The notes under the pieces: model-generated
What the model saw: only the letters and a program-made list of their open reading frames with translations
The model's database searches: none
What the model was told of the DNA's origin: nothing
Position numbers and translations under genes: made by a program
Part shown: piece by piece, positions 1 through 8,366 of the stretch
Layout of the letters: each line of letters begins with the position of its first letter
Numbering within the stretch: position 1 is the stretch's first letter
Assembly (NCBI GenBank): GCA_023394655.1
Contig: JAEXAG010000108.1
Coordinates: 1 to 27,883, forward strand
Origin: Pseudomonadota bacterium
GTDB lineage: Bacteria > Pseudomonadota > Gammaproteobacteria > Xanthomonadales > Xanthomonadaceae
Direction of reading: 5' to 3'
DNA length: 27,883 bases

Positions 1-7
1 CGACCCC

Positions 8-1897
8 ATGAACCGAGACTTCCATCGCTACGACGTCATCGTGATCGGCGGCGGCCATGCCGGCACCGAGGCCGCGCTGGCGTCGGCGCGCGCCGGTGCG
101 CGCACCCTGCTGCTCACCCACAGCATCGATACGGTCGGCGCGATGAGCTGCAATCCGGCGATCGGCGGGATCGGCAAGGGCCACCTGGTGCGCGAGATCG
201 ACGCGCTCGGCGGGATCATGGCCAGGGCCGCGGACGCCGCCGGTATCCAGTGGCGCCGCCTCAATGCCTCCAAGGGCCCGGCGGTGCGCGCCACCCGCGC
301 CCAGGCCGACCGCGCGCTGTACCGCGCCTTCGTCCGCCGCGCGGTCGAGCACCAGCCGAACCTGACCGTGTTCCAGGCGGCGGTCGACGACCTGGTGATC
401 GAAGGCGACGCGGTGCGCGGTGCGATCACCAACACCGGCCTGCGTTTCGACGCACCCGCCGTGGTGCTCACCGCCGGCACCTTCCTCGCCGGCAAGGTGC
501 ACATCGGCGAAACGCAGTACGCGGCCGGCCGCATGGGCGATCCGCCTGCGGTGACCCTGGCCGCGCGCCTGCGCGAACGCCCGCTCGTGGTCGACCGGCT
601 CAAGACCGGCACGCCGCCGCGCATCGACGGGCGCACGCTGGACTACACGGTGATGCAGGCGCAGCCCGGCGACGACCCGCGCCCGGTGTTCTCGTTCATG
701 GGCACGCATGCCGACCAGCCGCGCCAGGTCTCGTGCTGGATCACCCACACCAGCGAGCGCACCCACGACATCATCCGCGGCGCGCTGCACCGCTCGCCGC
801 TGTACTCGGGCCAGATCGAGGGCATCGGCCCGCGCTACTGCCCGAGCATCGAGGACAAGGTAGTGCGCTTCGCGGAGAAGGCGAGCCACCAGATCTTCGT
901 CGAGCCCGAGGGGCTGGACGTGGTGGAGATCTATCCCAACGGGATCTCCACGTCGCTGCCGTTCGACGTGCAGCTGGAACTGGTGCGCTCGATCGCCGGC
1001 TTCCAACACGCCCACATCACCCGTCCCGGCTACGCGATCGAGTACGACTTCTTCGACCCGCGCGGGCTGAAGACCTCGCTCGAGACCAAGGCGATCGAAG
1101 GGCTGTTCTTCGCCGGCCAGATCAACGGCACCACCGGTTACGAGGAGGCCGCGGCGCAGGGCCTGCTGGCCGGCGTCAACGCCGCGCGACAGGTGCAGCA
1201 GCGCGAAGGCTGGAGCCTGCGCCGCGACGAGGCCTACCTGGGCGTGCTGGTCGATGACCTGATCACCCAGGGCACCTCCGAGCCCTACCGCATGTTCACC
1301 AGCCGCGCCGAATACCGCCTGCAGCTGCGCGAGGACAATGCCGATGCGCGGTTGACGCCGATGGGCCGCGAACTGGGGCTGGTCGACGAGGCGCGCTGGG
1401 CCGCCTTCAGCGCCAAGCGCGAGGCGGTGGAAGCCGAAACCGCGCGCCTGAAGGCCTTGTGGGCGGCACCGAACAACACGCTCGGCGCCGCCGTCGCCCG
1501 CGATGTCGGCATCGAAGTCAGCCGCGAAACCAGCGCCATGGACCTGCTGCGCCGGCCGGAAACGGATTACGCCGCGCTGATGCGGGCCGAGGGCATCGGC
1601 CCCGGTGTCGCCGATGCCAAGGTGGCCGAGCAGGTGGAGATCGAGGCCAAGTACGCCGGTTATCTGGAACGCCAGCGCGAGGAAATCGCCCGCGCCCGCC
1701 GCCACGAGGACACCGCCATCCCCGATGGCTTCGATTTCGCCGCCGTGCGCGGCCTGTCCAACGAAGTGCTGCAGAAGCTCGAGCGCGTGCGTCCGGACAC
1801 CATCGGCCAGGCCGGCCGCATCCCCGGCGTCACCCCGGCGGCGGTCTCGCTGCTGCTGGTGCACCTGGGCCGCGCCCGCCGCGAACGCGCGGCTTGA
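8..1897 (+). CDS. mnmG: tRNA uridine-5-carboxymethylaminomethyl(34) synthesis enzyme MnmG (GidA)
   Basis: FAD-dependent partner of the GTPase MnmE; together they install the carboxymethylaminomethyl group on wobble U34 of certain tRNAs in the cytoplasm. The 629-residue length is normal for the family. Residues 14-23 (GGGHAGTEAA) form the Rossmann FAD site. Both family signatures are present: PRYCPSIEDK near residue 277, carrying the conserved cysteine, and AGQINGTTGYEEAAAQG near residue 370. The C-terminal helical domain that contacts MnmE and tRNA is complete. Only 7 nt lie upstream of the ATG in the window, so promoter and ribosome site cannot be judged. No T-rich intrinsic terminator follows on this strand; the next hairpin belongs to the convergent small RNA. 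Identity is very secure. Confidence 0.98.
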   Translation: MNRDFHRYDVIVIGGGHAGTEAALASARAGARTLLLTHSIDTVGAMSCNPAIGGIGKGHLVREIDALGGIMARAADAAGIQWRRLNASKGPAVRATRAQADRALYRAFVRRAVEHQPNLTVFQAAVDDLVIEGDAVRGAITNTGLRFDAPAVVLTAGTFLAGKVHIGETQYAAGRMGDPPAVTLAARLRERPLVVDRLKTGTPPRIDGRTLDYTVMQAQPGDDPRPVFSFMGTHADQPRQVSCWITHTSERTHDIIRGALHRSPLYSGQIEGIGPRYCPSIEDKVVRFAEKASHQIFVEPEGLDVVEIYPNGISTSLPFDVQLELVRSIAGFQHAHITRPGYAIEYDFFDPRGLKTSLETKAIEGLFFAGQINGTTGYEEAAAQGLLAGVNAARQVQQREGWSLRRDEAYLGVLVDDLITQGTSEPYRMFTSRAEYRLQLREDNADARLTPMGRELGLVDEARWAAFSAKREAVEAETARLKALWAAPNNTLGAAVARDVGIEVSRETSAMDLLRRPETDYAALMRAEGIGPGVADAKVAEQVEIEAKYAGYLERQREEIARARRHEDTAIPDGFDFAAVRGLSNEVLQKLERVRPDTIGQAGRIPGVTPAAVSLLLVHLGRARRERAA

Positions 1898-1984
1898 GCG
1901 TCGCCCAAGGCGCAACGCCCACAGTTTCCGCGAACTTCTTTCCCGAGATCCCGCGCGGCTTTCCCCGCTAGGGGGCGACGGACC

Positions 1985-2016
1985 AATAAAAACCCCGCCG
2001 GAGGGGGCCGGCGGGG
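1985..2016 (-). terminator. Rho-independent terminator of the small RNA (and of polA read-through)
   Basis: A 9-bp perfect GC stem (CCCCGCCGG / CCGGCGGGG) with a 6-nt loop is followed on the minus strand by TTTTTATT. It is the only strong terminator downstream of polA, about 210 nt past its stop codon, so it may end both polA read-through and the small RNA. Confidence 0.88.
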
Positions 2017-2119
2017 CGAGGGGAGGGAACGGGATCTGGGGAGGGATGCCGTTCCATGATCGGCTCCAGGGGAGGGGAGCGATCGGTGGCAGACGTTGCA
2101 TCTGCCACGGGTGTCAGTT
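1985..2119 (-). ncRNA. sX13-like small RNA candidate downstream of polA
   Basis: Between mnmG and polA the minus strand can fold into four consecutive hairpins: SL1 at 2086-2108 (8-bp perfect stem, 7-nt loop), SL2 at 2058-2084 (9 bp with one bulge, loop CCTCCCCT), SL3 at 2026-2055 (7-bp stem GGAACGG/CCGTTCC, 16-nt loop containing CCCTCCCC) and an intrinsic terminator at 1993-2016 with loop CCCCCT and a T-run. A further CTCCCC lies between SL3 and the terminator. From memory, C-rich loops plus a neighbouring polA match the Xanthomonas small RNA sX13, which binds Hfq and pairs with G-rich motifs near ribosome sites; enterobacterial Spot 42 also sits beside polA. The 5' end is inferred from a possible -10 (TAGAAC, 2126-2131) and is uncertain. 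There is no open frame of note. Confidence 0.72.
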
Positions 2120-2224
2120 GAACACGTTCTACATGGACAATTCCTGAACCACGCCGTTAAGAAATTGTTGCCTCAAGGTTCCGGTTAAGCACGGGTTCAA
2201 TCGCGACCGGCTGGCCGCGCCACA

Positions 2225-4984
2225 TCAGTGCGCCTCGTCCCAGTTTTCGCCGACGCCGGCATCCACCACCAGCGGGACGGCGAGGTCGGCGGCAGCGGTC
2301 ATGCGGCTGCGCACCGCGTCCAGCAACGCCGGCACGAAGCCTTCGTCCACCTCGAATACCAGTTCGTCGTGCACCTGCATGATCATCAGCGCGCGCTCGC
2401 GATGCGCTGCCAACCAGTCGTCGATGGCCACCATCGCCCGCTTGATGATGTCGGCCGCGGTGCCCTGCATCGGCGCGTTGATGGCGGCGCGCTCGGCGCC
2501 GGCGCGTTGGCCCTGCTGGCGGGCATGGATGTAGGGCAGGTACAGGCGGCGGCCGAACACGGTTTCCACGAAGCCCTGCCCGCGCGCCTGCTCGCGGGTG
2601 CGCTCCATGTAATCACGCACGCCCGGGTAGCGGGCGAAGTAGAGCGCGATGTAGTCCTGCGCCTCGCCGCGCGCGACGCCGAGTTGCTTGGCCAGGCCGA
2701 ACGCGCTCATGCCGTAGATCAGGCCGAAGTTGATCGCCTTCGCGGCCCGGCGTTCGTTGGCATCGACTTCGTCGATCGGCTTTCCGAACACTTCCGCGGC
2801 GGTGGCGCGATGGATGTCGTCGCCCCGGGCGAACGCCTCCAGCAGCGCGGCATCGCCCGAGAGGTGGGCCATGATCCTGAGCTCGATCTGCGAATAGTCG
2901 CAGGCGACGATGCGGCGCCCCGGCGGGGCCACGAAGGCGCGGCGGATGCGGCGGCCGTCCTCGCTTCGGATCGGGATGTTCTGCAGGTTGGGATCGCTGG
3001 ACGCCAGCCGCCCGGTGGCCGCGCCGGCCTGATGGTAATTGGTGTGCACGCGCCCGGTTTCCGGGTTGATCATCTCCGGCAGCTTGTCCGTGTAGGTGCT
3101 GCGGAGCTTGGCGAGGCCCCGGTATTCGAGGATGGTGCGGGGCAGTTCGTGCAGCTCGGCGATGGCCTCCAGTGCTTCCTCGTTGGTGGAAGGCGCGCCA
3201 CCGGGCGTCTTCACCAGCGCCGGCAGCTTGAGCTCGTCATAGAGCAGGGCGCCGATCTGCTTGGGGGAATCCAGGTTGATGCTGCGCCCGGCCAGCGTGG
3301 TGGCCTTCTGCTGCGCGGCGAGCATGCGATTGCCGAGGTCCTGCGATTGCCGCCTCAGTTCGTCGGCATCCACCCGCACGCCATTGGCCTCGATCCGCGC
3401 GAGCACCGGCACCAGCGGCATCTCGATTTCCCGGTAGACCTTTTCGAGCGTCGGCTCCGCGGCCAGCCGCTGCGCCTGCACCTGCTGCAGGCGCAGGGTG
3501 ATGTCGGCATCCTCGGCGGCGTAGCGGGTGGCATCCTCGATGGCGACCGCGGCGAACGGGATCTGCTTGGCGCCCTTGCCGGCAACGTCCGCGTAAGCCA
3601 GGGTCTGCATCCCGAGCAGGCGCAAGGCCTGCGAATCCATGTCGTGGCGCTGGCTGGAATCGAGCACGAAACTCTGCAGCAGGGTGTCTTCCGCATGGCC
3701 GCGCACCTCGATGCCGTGGCGACGCAGGACGTGCAGGTCGTACTTGCCGTTCTGCGCGATCTTCGGCTTCTTCGGGTCGGTCAACAGCGGACGCAGGGCG
3801 TCGAGCACTTCGGCCATCGGCAGCTGCGCCGGGGCGCCGGGGTAATCGTGGGCCAGCGGGATGTAGCAGGCCTGCCCGGGCTTCGCGGAAACGCTGAGGC
3901 CGATCAGCTTGGTGCGCATCGCATCGAGGCTGTCGGTTTCGACATCGAAGGCGAACGCCTCGGCCGTCGCCAGCCGGTGGATCCACTCCTCCAGCCGGGC
4001 CCGTGTCAGCACGGTGTCGTATTCGCCGGGCACCGCCAGCGCCGGATCGAGCTCCCCGGTCACGGCGGCGGACGCCGGCGCGGCGACGAAGCCACGTGCG
4101 GGCTTGGGCACACCGGGGCCTGAAGGGGCATCGGCCGTGCCGCCATCGAGTTCGCGCAGGGCCTGGCTGAATCCGTAGCGGGTGTAGAGCGCGCGCAAGG
4201 CCTCGGTGTCGCGCTCGCGCAGGTGCAGGGAATCGTGTGCTTCGGGCAGTTCGAGATCGGTGCGGATCGTCGCCAGCTGGCGATTCAGCGGCAGGCGTTC
4301 GAGCGCCGCGCGCAGGTTGTCGCCGACCTTGCCCTTGATCGATCCGGCATGGGCGATGACGCCATCGAGCGAGCCGTATTCGCCCAGCCACTTGGCCGCG
4401 GTCTTGGGGCCGCATTTGTCCACGCCGGGGATGTTGTCCACCTTGTCGCCGACCAGCGACAGGTAATCGACGATGCGCTCGGGCGGCACGCCGAATTTCT
4501 CCACCACGGCTTCGGCGCCATCCAGGCGGCTGCCGCTCATGGTGTTCACCAGTTGCACGCCGGGGCGCACCAGCTGCGCCATGTCCTTGTCCCCGGTGGA
4601 AACCAGCACCTCGACGCCGGCTGCCGCGGCCTGCACCGCCAGGGTGCCGATCACGTCGTCGGCCTCGACGCCGGATTCGCGGATCACCGGCAGGCCGAGC
4701 GCGGCGACGATCTCCATCAGCGGCCCGACCTGCGCGCGCAGGTCATCGGGCATCGGCGGGCGGTTGGCCTTGTATTCCGGATCCAGTTCGTCACGGAAGG
4801 TGGGGCCGCTGGCATCCATCACGAAGGCGATGTAATCGGGCTGTTCCTTGAGATGGGCGCGCAGCATGTTGACCACGCCGAACAGCGCGCCGGTGGGTTC
4901 GCCCGCGGCGTTGGTCAGCGGCGGCAGCGCGTGGAAGGCGCGGAACAGATAGGAGGAACCATCGATCAGGACGAGCTTCTTCAT
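2225..4984 (-). CDS. polA: DNA polymerase I
   Basis: Repair and Okazaki-fragment polymerase, 919 residues, full length. The N-terminal 5'-3' exonuclease domain (about 1-290) shows the acidic cluster VEADDVIGTLA and the helix-hairpin-helix region around LVGDKVDNIPGVDKCG. The 3'-5' exonuclease domain (about 320-510) keeps the proofreading acidic residues: FDVETDSLD, NGKYDLHVL and YAAEDADITL. The polymerase domain has motif A (VACDYSQIELRI), motif B (KAINFGLIYG) and motif C (QVHDELVFEV). All activities should therefore be intact. The start fits promoter geometry: a TAGAAT hexamer lies exactly 6 nt before the ATG, predicting a leaderless transcript. The 3' side leads into the small RNA region. 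Confidence 0.98.
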   Translation of the reverse strand: MKKLVLIDGSSYLFRAFHALPPLTNAAGEPTGALFGVVNMLRAHLKEQPDYIAFVMDASGPTFRDELDPEYKANRPPMPDDLRAQVGPLMEIVAALGLPVIRESGVEADDVIGTLAVQAAAAGVEVLVSTGDKDMAQLVRPGVQLVNTMSGSRLDGAEAVVEKFGVPPERIVDYLSLVGDKVDNIPGVDKCGPKTAAKWLGEYGSLDGVIAHAGSIKGKVGDNLRAALERLPLNRQLATIRTDLELPEAHDSLHLRERDTEALRALYTRYGFSQALRELDGGTADAPSGPGVPKPARGFVAAPASAAVTGELDPALAVPGEYDTVLTRARLEEWIHRLATAEAFAFDVETDSLDAMRTKLIGLSVSAKPGQACYIPLAHDYPGAPAQLPMAEVLDALRPLLTDPKKPKIAQNGKYDLHVLRRHGIEVRGHAEDTLLQSFVLDSSQRHDMDSQALRLLGMQTLAYADVAGKGAKQIPFAAVAIEDATRYAAEDADITLRLQQVQAQRLAAEPTLEKVYREIEMPLVPVLARIEANGVRVDADELRRQSQDLGNRMLAAQQKATTLAGRSINLDSPKQIGALLYDELKLPALVKTPGGAPSTNEEALEAIAELHELPRTILEYRGLAKLRSTYTDKLPEMINPETGRVHTNYHQAGAATGRLASSDPNLQNIPIRSEDGRRIRRAFVAPPGRRIVACDYSQIELRIMAHLSGDAALLEAFARGDDIHRATAAEVFGKPIDEVDANERRAAKAINFGLIYGMSAFGLAKQLGVARGEAQDYIALYFARYPGVRDYMERTREQARGQGFVETVFGRRLYLPYIHARQQGQRAGAERAAINAPMQGTAADIIKRAMVAIDDWLAAHRERALMIMQVHDELVFEVDEGFVPALLDAVRSRMTAAADLAVPLVVDAGVGENWDEAH

Positions 4985-4990
4985 GGCCCG

Positions 4991-4996
4991 ATTCTA
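4991..4996 (-). promoter_or_regulatory. -10 element of polA, leaderless promoter
   Basis: TAGAAT on the minus strand, followed by exactly 6 nt (CGGGCC) and the polA ATG. With normal spacing transcription would begin at the A of the start codon. No good -35 match is visible, which is common in GC-rich genomes. Confidence 0.6.
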
Positions 4997-5132
4997 CGCC
5001 CGGCCCCTTGCCCGCCGGATTCGCTGAACCGTTCACCGCCTTCACCCGCACGCAACTTTTTTTCCACGTCGCGGCTACGGGCCGGGCGCGAGACTGGTCA
5101 CGCACCTCCCCCCCAAGCAAGGAGCAAGTGTG

Positions 5133-5906
5133 ATGAGCAACGAAACCCGTGACATGAATCGCGATCCGATCACCGGCGAGCCGGGCTCGCATCCGGTGGG
5201 TACCGGCCTCGGTGCCGCAGGCGGCGCAGCCGCCGGTGCGGCGGTCGGCTCGCTGTTCGGCCCGATCGGTACCCTCGTCGGTGGCGCGGTCGGCGCGATC
5301 GGCGGTGGCGCGGCCGGCAAGACCGTGGCCGAAGGCATCGACCCGACCGGCGAGGCCGATTACTGGCAGGGCGAATACCGCAACCGTGCCTATTACGACA
5401 GCCGCTTCGACTACGAGACCGACTACGGCCCGGCCTACGCCTACGGCAGCAGCGTGCGCAACCAGTACGCCGGCCGCAAGTGGGATGATTCGCTGGAAGC
5501 CGACATCCGCCAGGGCTGGGAATCGGCCAAGGCCAAGTCCCGCATGACGTGGGAAGAAGCCAAGGACGCCGTGCGCGATGCCTTCGACCGCACCGACCGC
5601 ACCTACCGTGCCTACGATGCAACCGACAACTACTACGCGCAGCAGCATCGCAACGCGGATTACTACAACAGCAGCTACGACTACGACAGCGACTATCGCC
5701 CGGCCTACCGCTACGGCACCTATGCGCGCAGCCAGCAGGCCGACCGCGAGTGGAACGATGGCGTCGAGCGCGAGCTCGAACGCGATTGGGACCGCTTCAA
5801 GGGCGGCTCGCGCATGGCCTGGAACGAGGCCAAGCACGCGGTGAAGGATGCGTGGCATGGCGTCGAGCGCGCCCTGCCGGGCGATGCCGACGGCGACGGC
5901 CGCTGA
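5133..5906 (+). CDS. glycine-zipper protein with duplicated aromatic-rich module, function unknown
   Basis: I cannot assign a function. The 257-residue product has a short polar N-terminus, a glycine/alanine-rich stretch (about 24-65) with repeated GxxxG/GxxxA spacing typical of glycine-zipper membrane-associating segments, and then two copies of an 80-residue module (about 74-153 and 164-243). Both copies share RN-x-xYY, DY-x-x-DY-x-PAY-x-YG, W-x-D and SRM-x-W-x-EAK-x-AV-x-DA. The end is acidic (GDADGDGR). No signal peptide is evident. ATG at 5133 is chosen over the overlapping GTG at 5130 because AAGGAG (5119-5124) lies 8 nt before it. The gene diverges from polA and ends before a shared terminator. 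Tyrosine-rich glycine-zipper proteins often relate to envelope or stress functions, but that is inference only. Confidence 0.85.
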   Translation: MSNETRDMNRDPITGEPGSHPVGTGLGAAGGAAAGAAVGSLFGPIGTLVGGAVGAIGGGAAGKTVAEGIDPTGEADYWQGEYRNRAYYDSRFDYETDYGPAYAYGSSVRNQYAGRKWDDSLEADIRQGWESAKAKSRMTWEEAKDAVRDAFDRTDRTYRAYDATDNYYAQQHRNADYYNSSYDYDSDYRPAYRYGTYARSQQADREWNDGVERELERDWDRFKGGSRMAWNEAKHAVKDAWHGVERALPGDADGDGR

Positions 5907-5948
5907 GACCGCATGCCCGGCCCCAGGGATGGGGCCACGGCATTCCCC

Positions 5949-5981
5949 GACGGGGTCGCGCAAGCGGCCCCGTCTTCCGTT
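5949..5981 (+). terminator. terminator between the convergent glycine-zipper and ELM1-family genes
   Basis: An 11-bp stem (5949-5959 with 5964-5974, one G-T pair) with loop GCAA is followed by TTCCGTT on the plus strand. A smaller hairpin GGCCCC/GGGGCC precedes it at 5919-5936. The T-run is weak but position and stem strength support termination. Confidence 0.65.
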
Positions 5982-6943
5982 CAGGTCTCCAGCCCGAGCA
6001 GCGTGCGCAGCTCCCGCGCCACCCGCATGCTTTCCCGGATGGGCATGGCCGGGACGAGCGGGGAGGCGAGGCTTCCGTCTTCCAGGTCGCGGATCCGTTC
6101 GCTCGCCACCAATGCGTCGAGGAAGTGCCGAGGCCGGCCACGCAGCGCACCGCGACCGATCACCCACGCCGGGGCATGGGTGGCGGCGGCCTCCGACAGC
6201 ATGTTGACCGAATCCGCGCTGCAGACGATGGCATCGGCCCAGCCGAGGAAGCCGGGGTAGGGGTTGTAGCCATCGCGGGGATCGCGCCAGAGCATCGCCG
6301 GCTCCAGCGCGGCCAGTGCATCCAGCCAGCGTGCCGGCGTGCGCCGGGAGGCGGTGGCGAGCAGGCTGCCGCCGGCCTCGCGCACCCGCGTGGCGAGCGC
6401 GGAAAGGGCCTCGACCAGCGCGGCATCACGCATCGGCCAATGACGACCGGGACCGCCGAGCAAGAGCGCCACGCGAGGTCCGGGCAACGCCCCGATGCGC
6501 GGGAAAGCGTGGCGCGCCTGTGCCAGCCACAGATCGTCCACCGGGTGCAGGCTGCCTTCGAGCGTCACCACGTTGGCGCCGGACAGCGCGTCGTGCGAGG
6601 GCGCGACGACGGCATCCCAGTGGCCGGGATCGAGCCGCGGATCGAGGATCTGCACCGCGCGGCTGCCGGCGACGCGCAGCAGGCGGGTGGCCAACGCGGC
6701 CTGTCGCCCGCAGCCGATGGCCAGCATCGGCGGTTTCGATAGCAGCTGCTGGAATCCTTCGCCCAGCGCGCGCGAATCGCCGGGGAACAGGCGCGGCGCG
6801 AAGGCCCGCGCCATGCGCGTGGGGGCCAGCGTCAGGTGCGGGGCTTCCGGGTGGCCGAGCGCGCGCGCCAGCGCCTCGGCCTGCCGCCGGTTGCCCGCAT
6901 GGCCATCACTGACGCAGACGATCGGCGCTTTCCGGTGTTCCAT
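5981..6943 (-). CDS. mitochondrial fission ELM1 family protein
   Basis: A 320-residue protein of the bacterial ELM1 family (formerly DUF1022), widespread in Gram-negatives and without an established bacterial role; the fold resembles glycosyltransferase-B enzymes. Visible marks are the N-terminal VSDGHAGNRRQAEAL, GCGRQAA near residue 80, LLGGPGRHW near 165, and the late segment DAIVCSADSVNMLSEA, where family members keep a nucleotide-sugar-like site. The ATG at 6943 is preferred: the 14 codons from an upstream in-frame GTG (6985) have poor third-position GC and precede the conserved start. No clear ribosome site exists for the ATG, however, and a TAGAGT box lies 6 nt before the GTG, so the longer 334-residue form remains possible. 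It diverges from the RutE-like gene. Confidence 0.85.
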   Translation of the reverse strand: MEHRKAPIVCVSDGHAGNRRQAEALARALGHPEAPHLTLAPTRMARAFAPRLFPGDSRALGEGFQQLLSKPPMLAIGCGRQAALATRLLRVAGSRAVQILDPRLDPGHWDAVVAPSHDALSGANVVTLEGSLHPVDDLWLAQARHAFPRIGALPGPRVALLLGGPGRHWPMRDAALVEALSALATRVREAGGSLLATASRRTPARWLDALAALEPAMLWRDPRDGYNPYPGFLGWADAIVCSADSVNMLSEAAATHAPAWVIGRGALRGRPRHFLDALVASERIRDLEDGSLASPLVPAMPIRESMRVARELRTLLGLET

Positions 6944-6969
6944 CCTTGCGATTGCCTGTTGCGGAGATG

Positions 6970-6985
6970 GTGACCGCCCGGTCAC
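6970..6985. promoter_or_regulatory. 16-bp perfect palindrome, candidate operator in the ELM1 / RutE-like divergent promoter
   Basis: GTGACCGCCCGGTCAC consists of two 7-bp arms around CC. It lies between two back-to-back -10-like boxes (TACACT on plus at 6996-7001, TAGAGT on minus at 6992-6997), covering the plus-strand -35 zone and the minus-strand start region. No regulator gene is adjacent. Confidence 0.45.
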
Positions 6986-7035
6986 GGGGGCACTCTACAC
7001 TGAACCCATTCATCCATAACGATCCAATTCCATAC

Positions 7036-7623
7036 ATGAACCCGACGCTCGACGCCAAGGCCCTCGATCAGCTGTTCCGCACCGCCCGCACCTACAACGC
7101 GTTCTCGGGCGAGATCGACGATGCCACCCTGCACCAGCTCTACGACCTGCTGAAGTTCGGCCCGACCTCCGCCAACAGCACGCCCGCCCGCTTCCTCTTC
7201 CTGCGTTCGCCGGAGGCCAAGCAGCGCCTGGCACCGGCGCTTTCCGAAGGCAATCTGGCCAAGACCATGAGCGCGCCGGTGACCGTGGTGGTCGCCCATG
7301 ACCTGGACTTCCACGACAAGCTGCCCTACCTGTTCCCGCATACCGATGCGCGCGCCTGGTTCGACGGCCCGCGCGAGAACCGCGTGCGTCCGGCCCAGCT
7401 CAACGGCGACCTGCAGACCGCCTACCTGATCCTCGCCGCGCGCGCGCTCGGCCTGGATGCCGGCCCGATGACCGGCTTCGACAACGCCGTGCTGGATGCC
7501 GAGTTCTTCGCCGGTACCCAGTGGAAATCCAGCGTGCTGGTCAATCTCGGCAAGGGCGACCCCGCCAGCATCTTCCCGCGCAGCCCGCGCCTGCCCTTCG
7601 ACGAAGCCGCGCGCATCCTCTGA
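7036..7623 (+). CDS. malonic semialdehyde reductase RutE / nitroreductase family protein
   Basis: FMN-dependent NAD(P)H oxidoreductase of the RutE/HadB branch of the nitroreductase family, 195 residues. It follows E. coli RutE closely: RTYNAFSGE, the FMN-binding GPTSANSTPAR (about 48-58), ALSEGNLAKTMSAPVTVVVA, LPYLFPHTDARAWF, AYLILAARALGLDAGPMTGFD and the final PRLPFDEA. In E. coli RutE helps pyrimidine degradation by reducing malonic semialdehyde; no other rut gene is nearby, so the physiological substrate here is open. The ATG at 7036 begins the conserved region; upstream codons belong to the promoter. YceI starts 35 nt downstream, suggesting co-transcription. Confidence 0.9.
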   Translation: MNPTLDAKALDQLFRTARTYNAFSGEIDDATLHQLYDLLKFGPTSANSTPARFLFLRSPEAKQRLAPALSEGNLAKTMSAPVTVVVAHDLDFHDKLPYLFPHTDARAWFDGPRENRVRPAQLNGDLQTAYLILAARALGLDAGPMTGFDNAVLDAEFFAGTQWKSSVLVNLGKGDPASIFPRSPRLPFDEAARIL

Positions 7624-7658
7624 TTCCTCCCCATCCCGACATCTCCAGGAGATTCCCC

Positions 7659-8366
7659 ATGAAGACTCAGCAGATCCTCCGCATCCTCCCGCTCACCGCC
7701 GCGCTGGCCATCGGCCTGGCCGCCTGCAAGGCCGAAGCCCCGGTGAGCGCCGATGCCGCCGCCCCGGCCGCGACCGCCCCGGCCGCCGCTGCCGACACCC
7801 AGCCGGCCGCCGCCCCGATCGCCGTCGAATCCGGCACCTACGTGATCGACCCGACCCACACCATGGTGCTGGCCCAGTGGAACCACTTCGGCTACTCCAA
7901 CCCCAGCGCCAACTTCGGCGATGCCAAGGGCGAGATCGTGATCGACGGTGCCGACATGACCAAGTCCAGCGTCAAGGTGGTGCTGCCGCTGTCGGGCCTC
8001 GCCAGCTTCAGCAAGGATTTCGACGCCCACCTGCGCAACAGCGATTTCTTCGATGCGCCGAAGTTCCCGGAAGCCCGCTTCGCCAGCACCTCGGTGGAAT
8101 CGAAGGGCGGCAACCGCTACGCGGTGACCGGTGACCTGACCATCAAGGACCAGACCAAGCCGGTCACCCTCGACGTCACCCTCAACGGCGCCGGCCCGCA
8201 CCCGATGAGCGAGGCGCAGACCGTCGGCTTCGATGCCGTCGCCACCATCAAGCGCAGCGATTTCGGCGTCGGCATGTTCGCGCCGCACGTCGGCGACGAC
8301 GTGACCCTGCGCATCACCACGGAGGCATCGCAGGCGGCACCGGCCGCGGCGGCGGAAGCGCAGTGA
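7659..8366 (+). CDS. YceI family lipoprotein
   Basis: A 235-residue YceI-family protein; the family forms a lipocalin-like beta barrel that binds polyisoprenoid lipids in the periplasm. The N-terminus is a lipoprotein signal peptide ending in the lipobox LAAC, so it is probably lipid-anchored. An Ala/Pro-rich linker (about 24-60) leads into the YceI domain beginning GTYVIDPTHTMV, with FDAHLRNSDFFDAPKFPEARF and KRSDFGVG marking the family. A short Ala-rich tail follows. Start choice is firm: AGGAG at 7647-7651 lies 7 nt before the ATG. The stop codon overlaps the GTG of the pirin gene, so the two are probably translationally coupled. Confidence 0.93.
   Translation: MKTQQILRILPLTAALAIGLAACKAEAPVSADAAAPAATAPAAAADTQPAAAPIAVESGTYVIDPTHTMVLAQWNHFGYSNPSANFGDAKGEIVIDGADMTKSSVKVVLPLSGLASFSKDFDAHLRNSDFFDAPKFPEARFASTSVESKGGNRYAVTGDLTIKDQTKPVTLDVTLNGAGPHPMSEAQTVGFDAVATIKRSDFGVGMFAPHVGDDVTLRITTEASQAAPAAAAEAQ

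Noticed and set aside
2086..2108. Perfect 8-bp hairpin considered as a stand-alone terminator of polA
   Set aside because: No T-run follows on either strand; it fits better as the first stem of the small RNA.
2228..4123. Long plus-strand open frame opposite polA
   Set aside because: It is a shadow of the polymerase and exonuclease domains; there is no ribosome site or domain.
4791..6167. Minus-strand frame with hydrophobic Val/Ala/Gly-rich translation across the polA start and the glycine-zipper gene
   Set aside because: The hydrophobic look comes from the antisense of repeated Tyr/Asp codons; the plus-strand gene has AAGGAG at the right distance and a conserved internal duplication.
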